64,000 nucleotides of DNA from a bacterium (GTDB lineage Bacteria > Verrucomicrobiota > Kiritimatiellia > CAIKKV01 > CAITUY01), in NCBI GenBank assembly GCA_037128595.1, contig JBAXWB010000005.1, forward strand, positions 62,001 through 126,000. Reading direction: 5' to 3'. The notes under the pieces are model-generated. The model saw nothing but the letters and a program-made list of their open reading frames with translations. It had not been told where the DNA came from and did no database searches. Below are positions 51,258 to 60,090 of this stretch, in pieces (position 1 is the stretch's first letter; every line of letters begins with the position of its first letter). The translations under genes and the position numbers were made by a program.

Positions 51258-52379
51258 ATGATGATAAAGATTATTGCTATTACTTTGGTGCTGGGCGCGA
51301 TCTCGGTGGTTGCTGGCGAATTACTTCAGGAAAAGACGTCCGCGACCGCATCAGCCGCTTTGGCGCCGCCGCAGGACGTTTCCGGTCAGAAACAGAAATA
51401 TAGCCTTATCCTTAAAAACCGCTATGACGGGGAGTTAAACAACTCGGTGGTCATGGCCGAAAAACACCTGCCTTATGCTGACTATAAGATCCGGAATGAA
51501 CTGGGTGAGTTTCAGTTCATGTATGCCGGGACGCAGATGGTGATCGAGGCGTATTCCAGCATGGCCTGCCGGTGGCCGGAATTTGGCGCGGTTTATGTTT
51601 TCGTCAACCATGCATTTTATCAAAAGGTAACCATAAAAAATGGCGGAGTCGCCCAGTATCTGGTGCAACTGCCACCGGGACATAAAGCCATCACGGTGGT
51701 GGAAGGCCTTAATGGTCGGCCAAGAGACCAGGGGGACGTTGAGGGCACCTTTCTTACCGGACTCTATGTAGATGAGACTTTCGAAAAAACACCGATTGCG
51801 CCGGTACAGGAAAAAATTGTTTTTCTCGGAGATTCCATCCTTGGGGGCGGCACTTCCGGGGAGCCGCAACTGTACTCGGTGCCGATGCTGTTCCGGCTGG
51901 AAAACAGCAGGCAGGTCGCGGTGCACGGCTGGGGGTGGGCGCGGTTGTTTTCGTTTGCCTCCGATGATGAAAAGGTCAGCACCACGGTACAGCATTTTAA
52001 AACGTATTTTGCCAATGTGACGGGTCGGAAAAGTCTGGTGCTCATGATCGGCACGAATGATAAGGGCATCGACAAAACCCCGGCGGCCACCTTTAAGACC
52101 TGGTACGCCAACCTGCTTGACGCGGTCCATGCCGCAGATGCCGGAATACAAGTCTATTGTGTATCCCCCCTGGCCAGAGGGGATGGGGGACCGCTCCTGG
52201 ATGAATACCGCGAGGCGATCCGGGGGCTGTGCGGGCCACGGGCCTTTACGACCTATATTGACGGGAAGCCCATTCTGGCCCTGCCGGGCGATTTTACAGA
52301 CGGCTTGCACCCCACGAAGGCCGGCTATCGGAAATACAAGGATGCGATTTATGCGGTGATGTATCCGGATGCCATATGA
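51258..52379 (+). CDS. Exported CE2-like SGNH esterase
   Basis: About 373 aa from ATG 51258 (AGGAAG upstream). The frame extends to GTG 51210, but the signal peptide MMIKIIAITLVLGAISVVAGE starts here. Residues ~60-180 form a beta-rich domain (FQFMYAGTQMVIEAYSSMACRWPEFGAVYVFV) like the N-terminal jelly-roll of carbohydrate esterase family 2. The SGNH domain follows: FLGDSILGGG (Ser), LMIGTNDKG, and FTDGLHPTKAGYRKY (Asp-x-x-His). It probably deacetylates glycans outside the cytoplasm, making it a fifth esterase-like gene in the window. Confidence 0.75.
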   Translation: MMIKIIAITLVLGAISVVAGELLQEKTSATASAALAPPQDVSGQKQKYSLILKNRYDGELNNSVVMAEKHLPYADYKIRNELGEFQFMYAGTQMVIEAYSSMACRWPEFGAVYVFVNHAFYQKVTIKNGGVAQYLVQLPPGHKAITVVEGLNGRPRDQGDVEGTFLTGLYVDETFEKTPIAPVQEKIVFLGDSILGGGTSGEPQLYSVPMLFRLENSRQVAVHGWGWARLFSFASDDEKVSTTVQHFKTYFANVTGRKSLVLMIGTNDKGIDKTPAATFKTWYANLLDAVHAADAGIQVYCVSPLARGDGGPLLDEYREAIRGLCGPRAFTTYIDGKPILALPGDFTDGLHPTKAGYRKYKDAIYAVMYPDAI

Positions 52380-52425
52380 CTCGTGCGGCAATTTTCGGGA
52401 CAGTGGCGGGCAAGGGGAGAAGTCT

Positions 52426-53886
52426 ATGAAATATCTGCTCGGCATCGATCAGGGCACCACTCAAACAACGGCAGTGGTTGTGAATGAATGCGGTGAACTG
52501 ATTGAGAAGCATTCCGTGCCATTACCGGCGCGCTTCCCTCAGGCCGGATGGGTGGAGCAGGAGCCCGGTGACATTGTTCGCACGGTGAAAGAAGCCTGCG
52601 CGCCATTGATCGGGAAGTATGAGATTTCGGCCGAGGGGTTTGATAACCAGGGCGAGACTTTTGTGGTATGGAATAAGGATACGGGCGAATCCGTGATTCC
52701 GGCCATAGTTTGGCAGGACAAGCGAGGCGAGTCGGTTTGTAAAGCGCTTGCTTCACGCATTGATCCGGGTTGGCTGCGCCATAAAACCGGACTCCTGCTT
52801 GATAGCTATTTCTCTGCGCCTAAACTCAAGTGGGTCTTTGAACACTATCCTGAAATCCGCAAGCAGGCGCATGAAGGCAAATTGAGGTTTGGCACCACGG
52901 AGACCTGGGTGATCTGGACATTAACCCGGGGCCGACTGCATGTCACCGATCCGTCTACGGCGTCGCGCACCTTGTTATTTGATGTGAACACACTTGAATG
53001 GGACGAGGAGCTGCTTGCTTTTTTTGATATCCCTCGCTGCATGCTCCCTCAGGTAAAGCCCTCGGCCGGCTATATCGGGGAGGTTGATTTTGGAGGGAAA
53101 GGGCTGTCGCTTCATGCCTTGCTGGTCGATCAGCAAGCGGCGTTATTCGGGCAGGCCTGTTTCAAGGCGGGAGAAATGAAGTGTTCCTTTGGCACCGGCA
53201 GCTTCTTGTTGATGAATATCGGCGACCAGCCCCGCCTGTCAAACAATGGCCTGCTGACCACGGTGGGGTGGAGCTTTAACGGGCAAACCACCTATGCGTT
53301 CGATGGGGGGATATTCGTTACCGGTTCGGCGGTGCAGTGGCTCCGGGATAATTTGAATTTGATCTCAGATGTGGCGGCGAGTCATGACGCCGCCAATCGT
53401 TCGAAGGATGGCGGCGTGGTGGTGGTCCCGGCGTTGCAAGGGCTTGCCGCCCCGCACTGGCGGACGGATGTGCGCGGGGCAATGTTCGGGTTGAATCGCA
53501 GTACGAGTGCAGAGGATATTGTCCGTGCCACCCTGGATGGGATTGCGTGCCGGGTCTATGAGGTGGTGACGGCGATGTCACAGGATTTAGGGCAATCGCC
53601 CCCCCACTTAAAAGTGGATGGCGGCCCATCGGGGAATCCCTATCTGATGCAGATGATCGCGGATCTATTGAATCTCGAAGTGCAGGTTTCGTCGGCAATC
53701 GAGGCGACGGCCATTGGCATTGCCAATCTCGCGGGGGTTTCGGCCTTTGGAACCTCACTTAAAGAGTTATCGGCAAAGTGGAAATTCGAAACGGTGTATA
53801 GGCCGAAGATGATGATCAGTGAAAAGAAACGGAAACTGGCGCAGTGGAATAAGGCGCTGGAGGCCGTAAAAACGTTTCATGGGTGA
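52426..53886 (+). CDS. FGGY carbohydrate kinase, glycerol-kinase-like with altered substrate site
   Basis: About 486 aa; ATG 52426 with AAGGGGAGAAG upstream. GIDQGTTQTTAVV is the phosphate-binding start. VDQQAALFGQACF, CSFGTGSFLLMN and KVDGGPSGNPYLMQM match glycerol kinase GlpK. E. coli GlpK binds glycerol with Arg83, Glu84, Tyr135, Asp245 and Gln246. Here the stretch reads FDNQGETF: the Arg is replaced by Gly76, while Glu77, the Tyr of DSYFSAPK and the Asp-Gln of VDQQ remain. Substrate may therefore differ from glycerol. It lies 15 bp before the G3P-dehydrogenase-like fusion, as glpK often sits beside glpA. Confidence 0.85.
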   Translation: MKYLLGIDQGTTQTTAVVVNECGELIEKHSVPLPARFPQAGWVEQEPGDIVRTVKEACAPLIGKYEISAEGFDNQGETFVVWNKDTGESVIPAIVWQDKRGESVCKALASRIDPGWLRHKTGLLLDSYFSAPKLKWVFEHYPEIRKQAHEGKLRFGTTETWVIWTLTRGRLHVTDPSTASRTLLFDVNTLEWDEELLAFFDIPRCMLPQVKPSAGYIGEVDFGGKGLSLHALLVDQQAALFGQACFKAGEMKCSFGTGSFLLMNIGDQPRLSNNGLLTTVGWSFNGQTTYAFDGGIFVTGSAVQWLRDNLNLISDVAASHDAANRSKDGGVVVVPALQGLAAPHWRTDVRGAMFGLNRSTSAEDIVRATLDGIACRVYEVVTAMSQDLGQSPPHLKVDGGPSGNPYLMQMIADLLNLEVQVSSAIEATAIGIANLAGVSAFGTSLKELSAKWKFETVYRPKMMISEKKRKLAQWNKALEAVKTFHG

Positions 53887-53901
53887 TAACAGGGAATTAA
53901 T

Positions 53902-56331
53902 ATGACACAAATATTCGATGTTGCAGTAATTGGGGCGGGCGTGGTTGGGTCGGCAATTGCGAGGGAGCTTTCGCGCTATGACCTCAAGGTGGCCCTGGTG
54001 GAGTCCGCCTCGGATGTGGGGATGGGAACCTCGAAGGCGAGCACGGCGATCTGGCATACCGGGTTTGATGCCAAGCCGGGGACGTTGGAAGCCACGCTGA
54101 TGCGGCGGAGTTATGCGTTGATGGATACCTTCATGCCCGGGGCGAAGGTCGCACATGAACGACTCGGGGCCATTCTGATTGCCTGGAATCAGGAGCAACT
54201 GGACTCGTTACCGGCGTTGCGTAAAAAAGCCCATGAAAACGGTGTGGTGGATGTGGAAATTATTTCGCCGGAAGAAATTTCCAAACGTGAGCCGCACATC
54301 AATAAGGGCGCTTTGGGTGGGTTGCTGGTTCCCGGGGAGGGGATTCTCTGCACCTTTACCGTCCCGCTGGCGCTCGCCACCCAAGCGGTGTTGAACGGCG
54401 TCGAGTTGATTTTGAATCACACGGTGAAAGCCATCGCACCGGAAGGGGAGGTGCACCTGTTGGATGGCAAGATTCGTGCCCGTTATGTGGTGAATGCGGC
54501 GGGCTTGTATTCAGACGACGTCAACGCGTGTTTCGGCCATCATCAATTCACGGTCACACCACGGCGGGGACAGTTGATTGTCTATGACAAATTGGCTCGA
54601 TCTCTGGTCAATCATGTCCTTTTACCTGTGCCGACCTCCAAGACCAAAGGGGTCCTGATCAGTCCTACGGTCTATGGGAACATCCTGCTGGGCCCGACCG
54701 CAGAAGACCTGCCGGATAAAACGGCCACACACACTACGGCCGATGGGTTGAATATGCTGTTGGGTAAAGGGCGGGAGATTTTGCCGCAATTGCTGGATGA
54801 AGAAGTCACTACCACCTACTCGGGCTTGCGCGCGGCGACCGAGCATAGTGATTATCAGATCGAGATGCATGCCGCTCAAAGATACTTGTGCGTGGGGGGG
54901 ATCCGGTCGACCGGCATTTCGGCGGCCATGGGAATTGCGGAATATGCGGCAGAGTTGTTGCGGAATGCGGGTTTGGATCTTCATTTGAAGGCTGAGTTTA
55001 AGCTTGTGAAAATGCCCTCCATCGGGCAGGCGGATATCAGGCCGCATCAGGATGCCGTGATGATCGGGCAGAATCCGCACTATGCGGAAATGGTCTGTCA
55101 TTGTGAACGAGTGTCGCGGGGTGAGTTGACGGATGCGCAAAATGCCACCATCCCCGCGACCCATCTGGATGGGTTGCGGAGACGCACCCGTGCTTCACAG
55201 GGACGCTGTCAGGGGTTTAACTGCCATGCCGCCCTGGTGAAAACGCTGGAGTCCGGCGCAGCGCCGGGATGTCAGTGTAAAGCGGACCAGCCGGAACATC
55301 TTGAAAAGCCGGTCCCATCCGTTCAGCATAAAAAGATCCTGATTGTTGGTGCGGGGCCGGCAGGGATTGCGGCGGCGATTGAGCTGAAGAAGTTGGGCGT
55401 GGACGATGTGCTCGTGGTCGATCGTGAGCCGGAGGGCGGAGGCATGCCTCGTTTTTGTGACCATACAGGCTTCGGCCGTGCGGACCTCTGGCGCCTGTAT
55501 TCCGGGCCGCGTTATGCCCGGCATTATCGCGAAATGGCCCAAACGATGGGCGTGAACCTGCAGACCGCCACGACCATCACGGGGTGGAAGAATTCCTCGA
55601 CCCTGACGTATACCTCGCCAGGTGGGTTGGGTGAAATTGAAGCGGGCGCAATTCTGCTTGCTACCGGGGTGCGCGAGAGACCGCGTGCGGCGAGACTGAT
55701 TCCCGGGACGCGCCCTGCCCAGGGGGTGTTTACAACGGGTTCATTGCAGCGCTTTATCTATCAGGAGCACCTGCCGGTGGGTAAACGGGCGGTGATCATC
55801 GGGGCGGAGTTGGTGAGCCTTTCAGCCCTGATGACACTCTGGCATGCCGGAGTGGAATGCGTGATGATGACCACGGAAGAGCCCCGGCATCAGATTGAAT
55901 TTCCCTATGTGGCCATGAAGTGGGCGTTGGCCGATATCCTGATGCGCACACCGGTTGTTACAAACGTGCGAATATCCAATATTTTCGGGAATAAATGCGT
56001 TGAAGGAATTGAGTTGACCCGCACCAGACTTCCGGGTTCCCCAAAGAAAGTAGCCGGCGGCTTATTGGGATTAGATCAGGCGCCGGAAGTCTTCCCCGTG
56101 GAATGTGACACGGTCATTTTTACCGGAAATTGGATTCCTGAAAATGAACTGGCGCGGCTAGGTGGATTGACGATCAATCCGGTTACACATGGCCCGGAGA
56201 TCGATGTCAATTACCAGTCATCTGTACGTGGAGTGTTTGTGGCGGGAAATCTGTTGCGCGGCGTGGAGACGGCCGATCGGTGTGCGCTGGAAGGCATCAA
56301 GGCCGCACGGGCCATGGCGAAGAATTTGTAA
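53902..56331 (+). CDS. Fused GlpA-type FAD dehydrogenase / [2Fe-2S] / FAD-NAD reductase
   Basis: 809 aa with three parts. Residues 1-~370 form a DAO/GlpA-type FAD domain (FDVAVIGAGVVGSAIAREL; ATEHSDYQIEMHAAQRYLCVGGIRSTGISAAMG). Residues ~390-445 form a BFD-like [2Fe-2S] domain with Cys399, Cys401, Cys436 and Cys441. Residues ~470-809 form a second FAD/NAD(P) oxidoreductase (KKILIVGAGPAGIAAAIELKKLG; LLATGVRERPRAARLIPGTRPAQG). In Thermotoga-like organisms the first two and the last part are separate neighbouring genes; here they are one polypeptide. It probably oxidises the phosphorylated product of the adjacent kinase. No membrane segment. Confidence 0.85.
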   Translation: MTQIFDVAVIGAGVVGSAIARELSRYDLKVALVESASDVGMGTSKASTAIWHTGFDAKPGTLEATLMRRSYALMDTFMPGAKVAHERLGAILIAWNQEQLDSLPALRKKAHENGVVDVEIISPEEISKREPHINKGALGGLLVPGEGILCTFTVPLALATQAVLNGVELILNHTVKAIAPEGEVHLLDGKIRARYVVNAAGLYSDDVNACFGHHQFTVTPRRGQLIVYDKLARSLVNHVLLPVPTSKTKGVLISPTVYGNILLGPTAEDLPDKTATHTTADGLNMLLGKGREILPQLLDEEVTTTYSGLRAATEHSDYQIEMHAAQRYLCVGGIRSTGISAAMGIAEYAAELLRNAGLDLHLKAEFKLVKMPSIGQADIRPHQDAVMIGQNPHYAEMVCHCERVSRGELTDAQNATIPATHLDGLRRRTRASQGRCQGFNCHAALVKTLESGAAPGCQCKADQPEHLEKPVPSVQHKKILIVGAGPAGIAAAIELKKLGVDDVLVVDREPEGGGMPRFCDHTGFGRADLWRLYSGPRYARHYREMAQTMGVNLQTATTITGWKNSSTLTYTSPGGLGEIEAGAILLATGVRERPRAARLIPGTRPAQGVFTTGSLQRFIYQEHLPVGKRAVIIGAELVSLSALMTLWHAGVECVMMTTEEPRHQIEFPYVAMKWALADILMRTPVVTNVRISNIFGNKCVEGIELTRTRLPGSPKKVAGGLLGLDQAPEVFPVECDTVIFTGNWIPENELARLGGLTINPVTHGPEIDVNYQSSVRGVFVAGNLLRGVETADRCALEGIKAARAMAKNL

Positions 56332-56346
56332 TGGTTGAGGAACTAT

Positions 56347-58959
56347 ATGAATTTGCATGAAGTATTAATCAAGCATGGGTATGAATTCCGTCAACACATC
56401 GAAGAAGAAGGGTATGGCTGGCGTAAACCGAATGTGATTGAGTTGGATATGGTTCAATGCGAAGCGCTAAAATACGGTGGGGTGGCGGGTTTGAAGAAAG
56501 CGGTTGCCGAACAGCTCTATCGTCCACCGTGGGGACTGTTCACCTTTCCGTCGTTCGACATCGAGGGGCCTCTTCCCCGGCGTCCGGATCTACTCCTTGC
56601 CCGTAACGGCCACCCCGCCGCGGTGGTGATTGCTCCGCGTAAGGAGGCGGATCTCTGGGCGATGGCGGGGGAATGGGTGGCCGGACTGGGCGCCCGCCAT
56701 GGGCTGGTGCTCTCTCTGCTCGATGAATGTGATGCCACACCGGAACTTCTTGAAACGCAGCACCTGATCCTGTTCGGAGGGGCGCATCAAAATAAACTGG
56801 CGCTGGCGTTGGCGTTGCGCTATCGGACATTTTTCATGGATGCCAGCGTGCCCGGCGATGACGGATGGATGGTCACGACCCATTGCGGCCTTCATGCTTC
56901 CGGTAACACGATTGTCCAGCTGGCCGCTCCTGCCGTGCACCGGTCAGCCGTTTTGCAACTTCTTTTTGGACGAATAGACGTTGAAGGCAATGACTTGATC
57001 ATGCGGCATATCCATCGTGTGGGCATGGGAACAGTGATGTCTGCCCACTTTCCGTCCTGGGAAAACTTTTCCGCCAGTCTGCCAAAACGGCTTCCTCAAT
57101 TGCAGGGACAGGCGGTTGAACTACCCAGGGAGATCAAAGCGCTGTCAGACCTTCTGGCAATGGGCTTGGACAGTGGCGGCAGGGAAAAGAATTATTATAA
57201 TGTCATGCCCGTAGACATTGCCATCGACTGTGCGCGTTATTACCAGCTTTCCGCCGACCGGCGCGCCTTGGAGTTGTTCCGGGAGCTGTTATTCCGGCTG
57301 GTTGACTACTACCTGAAGACGCCCGGCGGCGCCAGCTATCCAGCGGATTTGGACTTTCGCCTGGGCCTGCTGATCCTGCATTACGCCCGTCTTGAACATG
57401 ATGCGATCTTTGATGATGAAGACCGGCTGATCCTCACCAATCTGCTGCTCTCCTGCACCCGCTCTATTCATGAATATGCCATGAAAGTCTGGCCGATCGA
57501 TACCCGTGATCAATCGAGGCATAATCACCCGACCTTCAAAGCCATTTCTCTTTTGTATGCGGCAAGTTATTTCAGCCGCTTTACCCTCCCGTGTGTGCGG
57601 GATTGGCGTGCGTATACTGAATCGGTTTTCAAGTGCAAACTGTGGAAGAGGAGCAAGCAACGCGAGAATTCCAGGTCTTATGAGCCGTTTGTTTTCGATC
57701 ACGCCGCCTTATATGCCTTATTCACCGGGCGTGGATTGGAACTATTCGATAAAGGTTGTTTTGAGACAATGACAGAGCGGCAGATCATTGCGACCGACAA
57801 CTTCTTTCGCCAAGTGGACTACGGGGATACAGCCATTGATATGAACCCGGTGGATTCCCTGTCGGCAAAATTACTGGCCACCAGGATGGATGGGCTCATC
57901 CCTTGGTTTGCCGGGGAAGGGTTTGCCCGGAAACCCTCTTATGTGCCCAACTCATTCCTGGATTTTCCCGGACTGCGTATAAAGCAGGTGGGGGCTCCGC
58001 CCCTGTCGGGAGACTGGGAGTATATGCCAATCGACCCCGCATTTCTGAAAGAGGTGGCACCGGGGTTCCCTCGCAACGTGGCCTTTGACAAACTCGCCTT
58101 TCGCACTGGATGGGATCGCGAAGACCAGTATGTGTTGTTGGAGGGTGTGGGTGGTGAAGTGGGGCATTCCCATCATGAGGGTAACGGGATCGTACGACTC
58201 AATCATTTGGGCCGGCATTGGATGGTCTCGAATGGCTACGGGCAACGGGTGGGTATTACCCATGCGGGTAAAAGGTTCAATTCACGGGAACTGGGGCCTG
58301 TTGATCACAACATGCTGGTGCTGCAGCGGGCGGGGGAAATCGTGCGTGCGTTGCCCATGGGCGCTTTGCTTCAGAAAGGCCGGAAAGGCCCGATGCTCCA
58401 TGCCACCAGTGCGTTGCTGGGATACGGGGGTGTCAACTGGTTTCGCACACTCCTCATCCTTTCCGGACGCTATGTGCTGGTAATGGATCGGATCCACACG
58501 CTGGAGGCTGGCCTCGAAAAAGCCCACGTGGAATGGAATGGGCTGGGTCAGGTCAGTGGGATTAAGAATGGGTTCCGTTTGGATCAGAAGGGGGTCTTTA
58601 TGGACGTGACCAGCGCTTCCGGCTGGTGTACCGAACAGACAGTGGCGGATCAGTCAGCCTGCTGGAAGCGCGTGTTGGAGGATGGGAGCTATCCCTACGC
58701 CTCTTTTCCGCTGGCAAAACTGGTGTTTCATCTGCCGAGTGTGGACGTGGGGCAGACCCATTGCCTGGGGACGTTGCTGGCGGCAACCAAGTCCGAAGCC
58801 CACTATGTGGTTTTGCAGCCTGAACCCGGACGGATTCAGGTCGAAGGTCCGCATGGGGTGGAGCGGAAGATCAAATTCAAGAATAGGGATCTGGAGGTGC
58901 AGTGTGACCGTCACGGTTGTGATATCCGATTCGATCCGAACCCAATGGGGCTGCTATGA
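56347..58959 (+). CDS. Heparinase II/III-like (alpha/alpha)-toroid protein
   Basis: About 870 aa; ATG 56347 with GAGGAA upstream (the frame extends to TTG 56335). No signal peptide. The middle region is helical with toroid-like pairs (YPADLDFRLGLLILHYARLEHDAIFDDEDRLILTNLLLS). The C-terminal third has GGEVGHSHHEGNGIVRLNHLGRHWMVSNGYG, which resembles the His-rich strand of heparinase II/III-type lyases, followed by a long beta-sandwich. The N-terminal ~250 residues are not recognised. A uronic-acid polysaccharide lyase or related hydrolase is possible. It overlaps the next gene as ATGA. Confidence 0.6.
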   Translation: MNLHEVLIKHGYEFRQHIEEEGYGWRKPNVIELDMVQCEALKYGGVAGLKKAVAEQLYRPPWGLFTFPSFDIEGPLPRRPDLLLARNGHPAAVVIAPRKEADLWAMAGEWVAGLGARHGLVLSLLDECDATPELLETQHLILFGGAHQNKLALALALRYRTFFMDASVPGDDGWMVTTHCGLHASGNTIVQLAAPAVHRSAVLQLLFGRIDVEGNDLIMRHIHRVGMGTVMSAHFPSWENFSASLPKRLPQLQGQAVELPREIKALSDLLAMGLDSGGREKNYYNVMPVDIAIDCARYYQLSADRRALELFRELLFRLVDYYLKTPGGASYPADLDFRLGLLILHYARLEHDAIFDDEDRLILTNLLLSCTRSIHEYAMKVWPIDTRDQSRHNHPTFKAISLLYAASYFSRFTLPCVRDWRAYTESVFKCKLWKRSKQRENSRSYEPFVFDHAALYALFTGRGLELFDKGCFETMTERQIIATDNFFRQVDYGDTAIDMNPVDSLSAKLLATRMDGLIPWFAGEGFARKPSYVPNSFLDFPGLRIKQVGAPPLSGDWEYMPIDPAFLKEVAPGFPRNVAFDKLAFRTGWDREDQYVLLEGVGGEVGHSHHEGNGIVRLNHLGRHWMVSNGYGQRVGITHAGKRFNSRELGPVDHNMLVLQRAGEIVRALPMGALLQKGRKGPMLHATSALLGYGGVNWFRTLLILSGRYVLVMDRIHTLEAGLEKAHVEWNGLGQVSGIKNGFRLDQKGVFMDVTSASGWCTEQTVADQSACWKRVLEDGSYPYASFPLAKLVFHLPSVDVGQTHCLGTLLAATKSEAHYVVLQPEPGRIQVEGPHGVERKIKFKNRDLEVQCDRHGCDIRFDPNPMGLL

Positions 58960-59999
58960 CCACCACCCCGGTACTTAAAACGGCGGTGTTAGGCTTGGGT
59001 CGTATTGCCTGGCGCTTTCATATTCCTCAAATCCTCAGTCATCCCGGGTTCACGTTGGCCGCCGTCATGGACCCGCTTGAGGAACGGCGCTGCGAAGCGG
59101 CGGAAACGTTCAGGCCGGGTGCCTGTTTCGCCTCCTGTGATGAGTTGTATGCCCGCTTAATGCCGGACCTGGTCGTGGTGGCATCACCGACCCAATTTCA
59201 CAAGCAGCAGGTTTTGCAGGCGTTCGAGCACGGCTGCGATGTGTTCTGTGATAAGCCTTTGGCGCTTTCCCTGAGTGAGACGGATGAAATCATTGAGGCG
59301 ATGCATCGATCTGGACGCAAGCTGATGGTGTACCAGCCGCACAGGGTGACGCAAGAGGCGGCCGCCATCAAAGCCATTCTTTCAAGCGGTATGCTCGGAA
59401 CCATTCATTTGATCCGGCACAGTGTGGTGGATTTTAAACGGCAATCCGACTGGCAGGCATTCCGTAAAAACGGCGGCGGGATGCTTAATAATTACGGCGC
59501 TCATTTTATCGATCAGTTGCTGTATCTGAATCAGTCAAATTTCAGGAAAATCAACTGTGAATTACGTGCGGTGGTGACGCTGGGCGATGCGGATGATGTC
59601 GTCAAAATTGTGATGACGGCCGTGAACGGCGTCATCCTGGATCTTGATATCAATATGGCCGGTGCGCAAGGAGTGTCTCCCTGGTACATCGCCGGTAGCT
59701 GTGGTGCGGCGGTGTTTGACCCCGAACGGCAGGAGTGGACGCTCCGCTACTTCGAGCCGGGTGAGCTCGCCCGCCTAAACCCGCAAGAAGGGTTGGCAGC
59801 GGCCAACCGAGCCTACGGAAGTGGGGAAACCATTCCCTGGAAAACCAAAATCATCTGCAATCATGATTTCGCCGAAATCGATTTCTTTGCCAAGTGTTGG
59901 GATTATTTCGCTGGAGGGGCGCTGCCCTTAGTGCCGGTTGGTGAGACCCGTGAAGTGATGCGGGCGATAGCCGAATGCCGCCGGGATGCAGGCTGGTGA
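58956..59999 (+). CDS. Gfo/Idh/MocA family oxidoreductase (second)
   Basis: 347 aa. N-terminal AVLGLGRIAWRFHIPQIL is the NAD(P)-binding fingerprint, and DVFCDKPLALSLSETDEI carries the family's EKP-like Lys-Pro. NGGGMLNNYGAHFIDQLLYL holds the conserved His of the substrate site. The ATG overlaps the stop of the heparinase-like gene (58956-58959), so the two are probably coupled in translation. It probably oxidises a monosaccharide produced by the upstream enzyme. Not closely similar to the first Gfo/Idh/MocA gene at 5940 beyond family features. Confidence 0.87.
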   Translation: MTTTPVLKTAVLGLGRIAWRFHIPQILSHPGFTLAAVMDPLEERRCEAAETFRPGACFASCDELYARLMPDLVVVASPTQFHKQQVLQAFEHGCDVFCDKPLALSLSETDEIIEAMHRSGRKLMVYQPHRVTQEAAAIKAILSSGMLGTIHLIRHSVVDFKRQSDWQAFRKNGGGMLNNYGAHFIDQLLYLNQSNFRKINCELRAVVTLGDADDVVKIVMTAVNGVILDLDINMAGAQGVSPWYIAGSCGAAVFDPERQEWTLRYFEPGELARLNPQEGLAAANRAYGSGETIPWKTKIICNHDFAEIDFFAKCWDYFAGGALPLVPVGETREVMRAIAECRRDAGW

Positions 60000-60039
60000 T
60001 TCCCTCCTTGTATTCAATGAGTTTTGAGGAGCGGTAATC

Positions 60040-60090
60040 ATGAAAACTCGAAGGTGGGGGAAGCCTGATGATCATATCATATTTCGATGA
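60040..60090 (+). other. Possible 16-codon leader or frameshift remnant before the esterase
   Basis: A strong ribosome site (GAGGAG) precedes an ATG that opens MKTRRWGKPDDHIIFR and stops at 60088-60090. The frame overlaps the start of the next gene out of register. It may be a leader peptide or a displaced N-terminus of the esterase. Too short to decide. Confidence 0.25.

Noticed and set aside
51435-52445. 336-codon minus-strand frame
   Set aside because: Lies opposite the SGNH hydrolase with intact GDS, GTND and DGLHPT motifs; no domain seen in the reverse frame.
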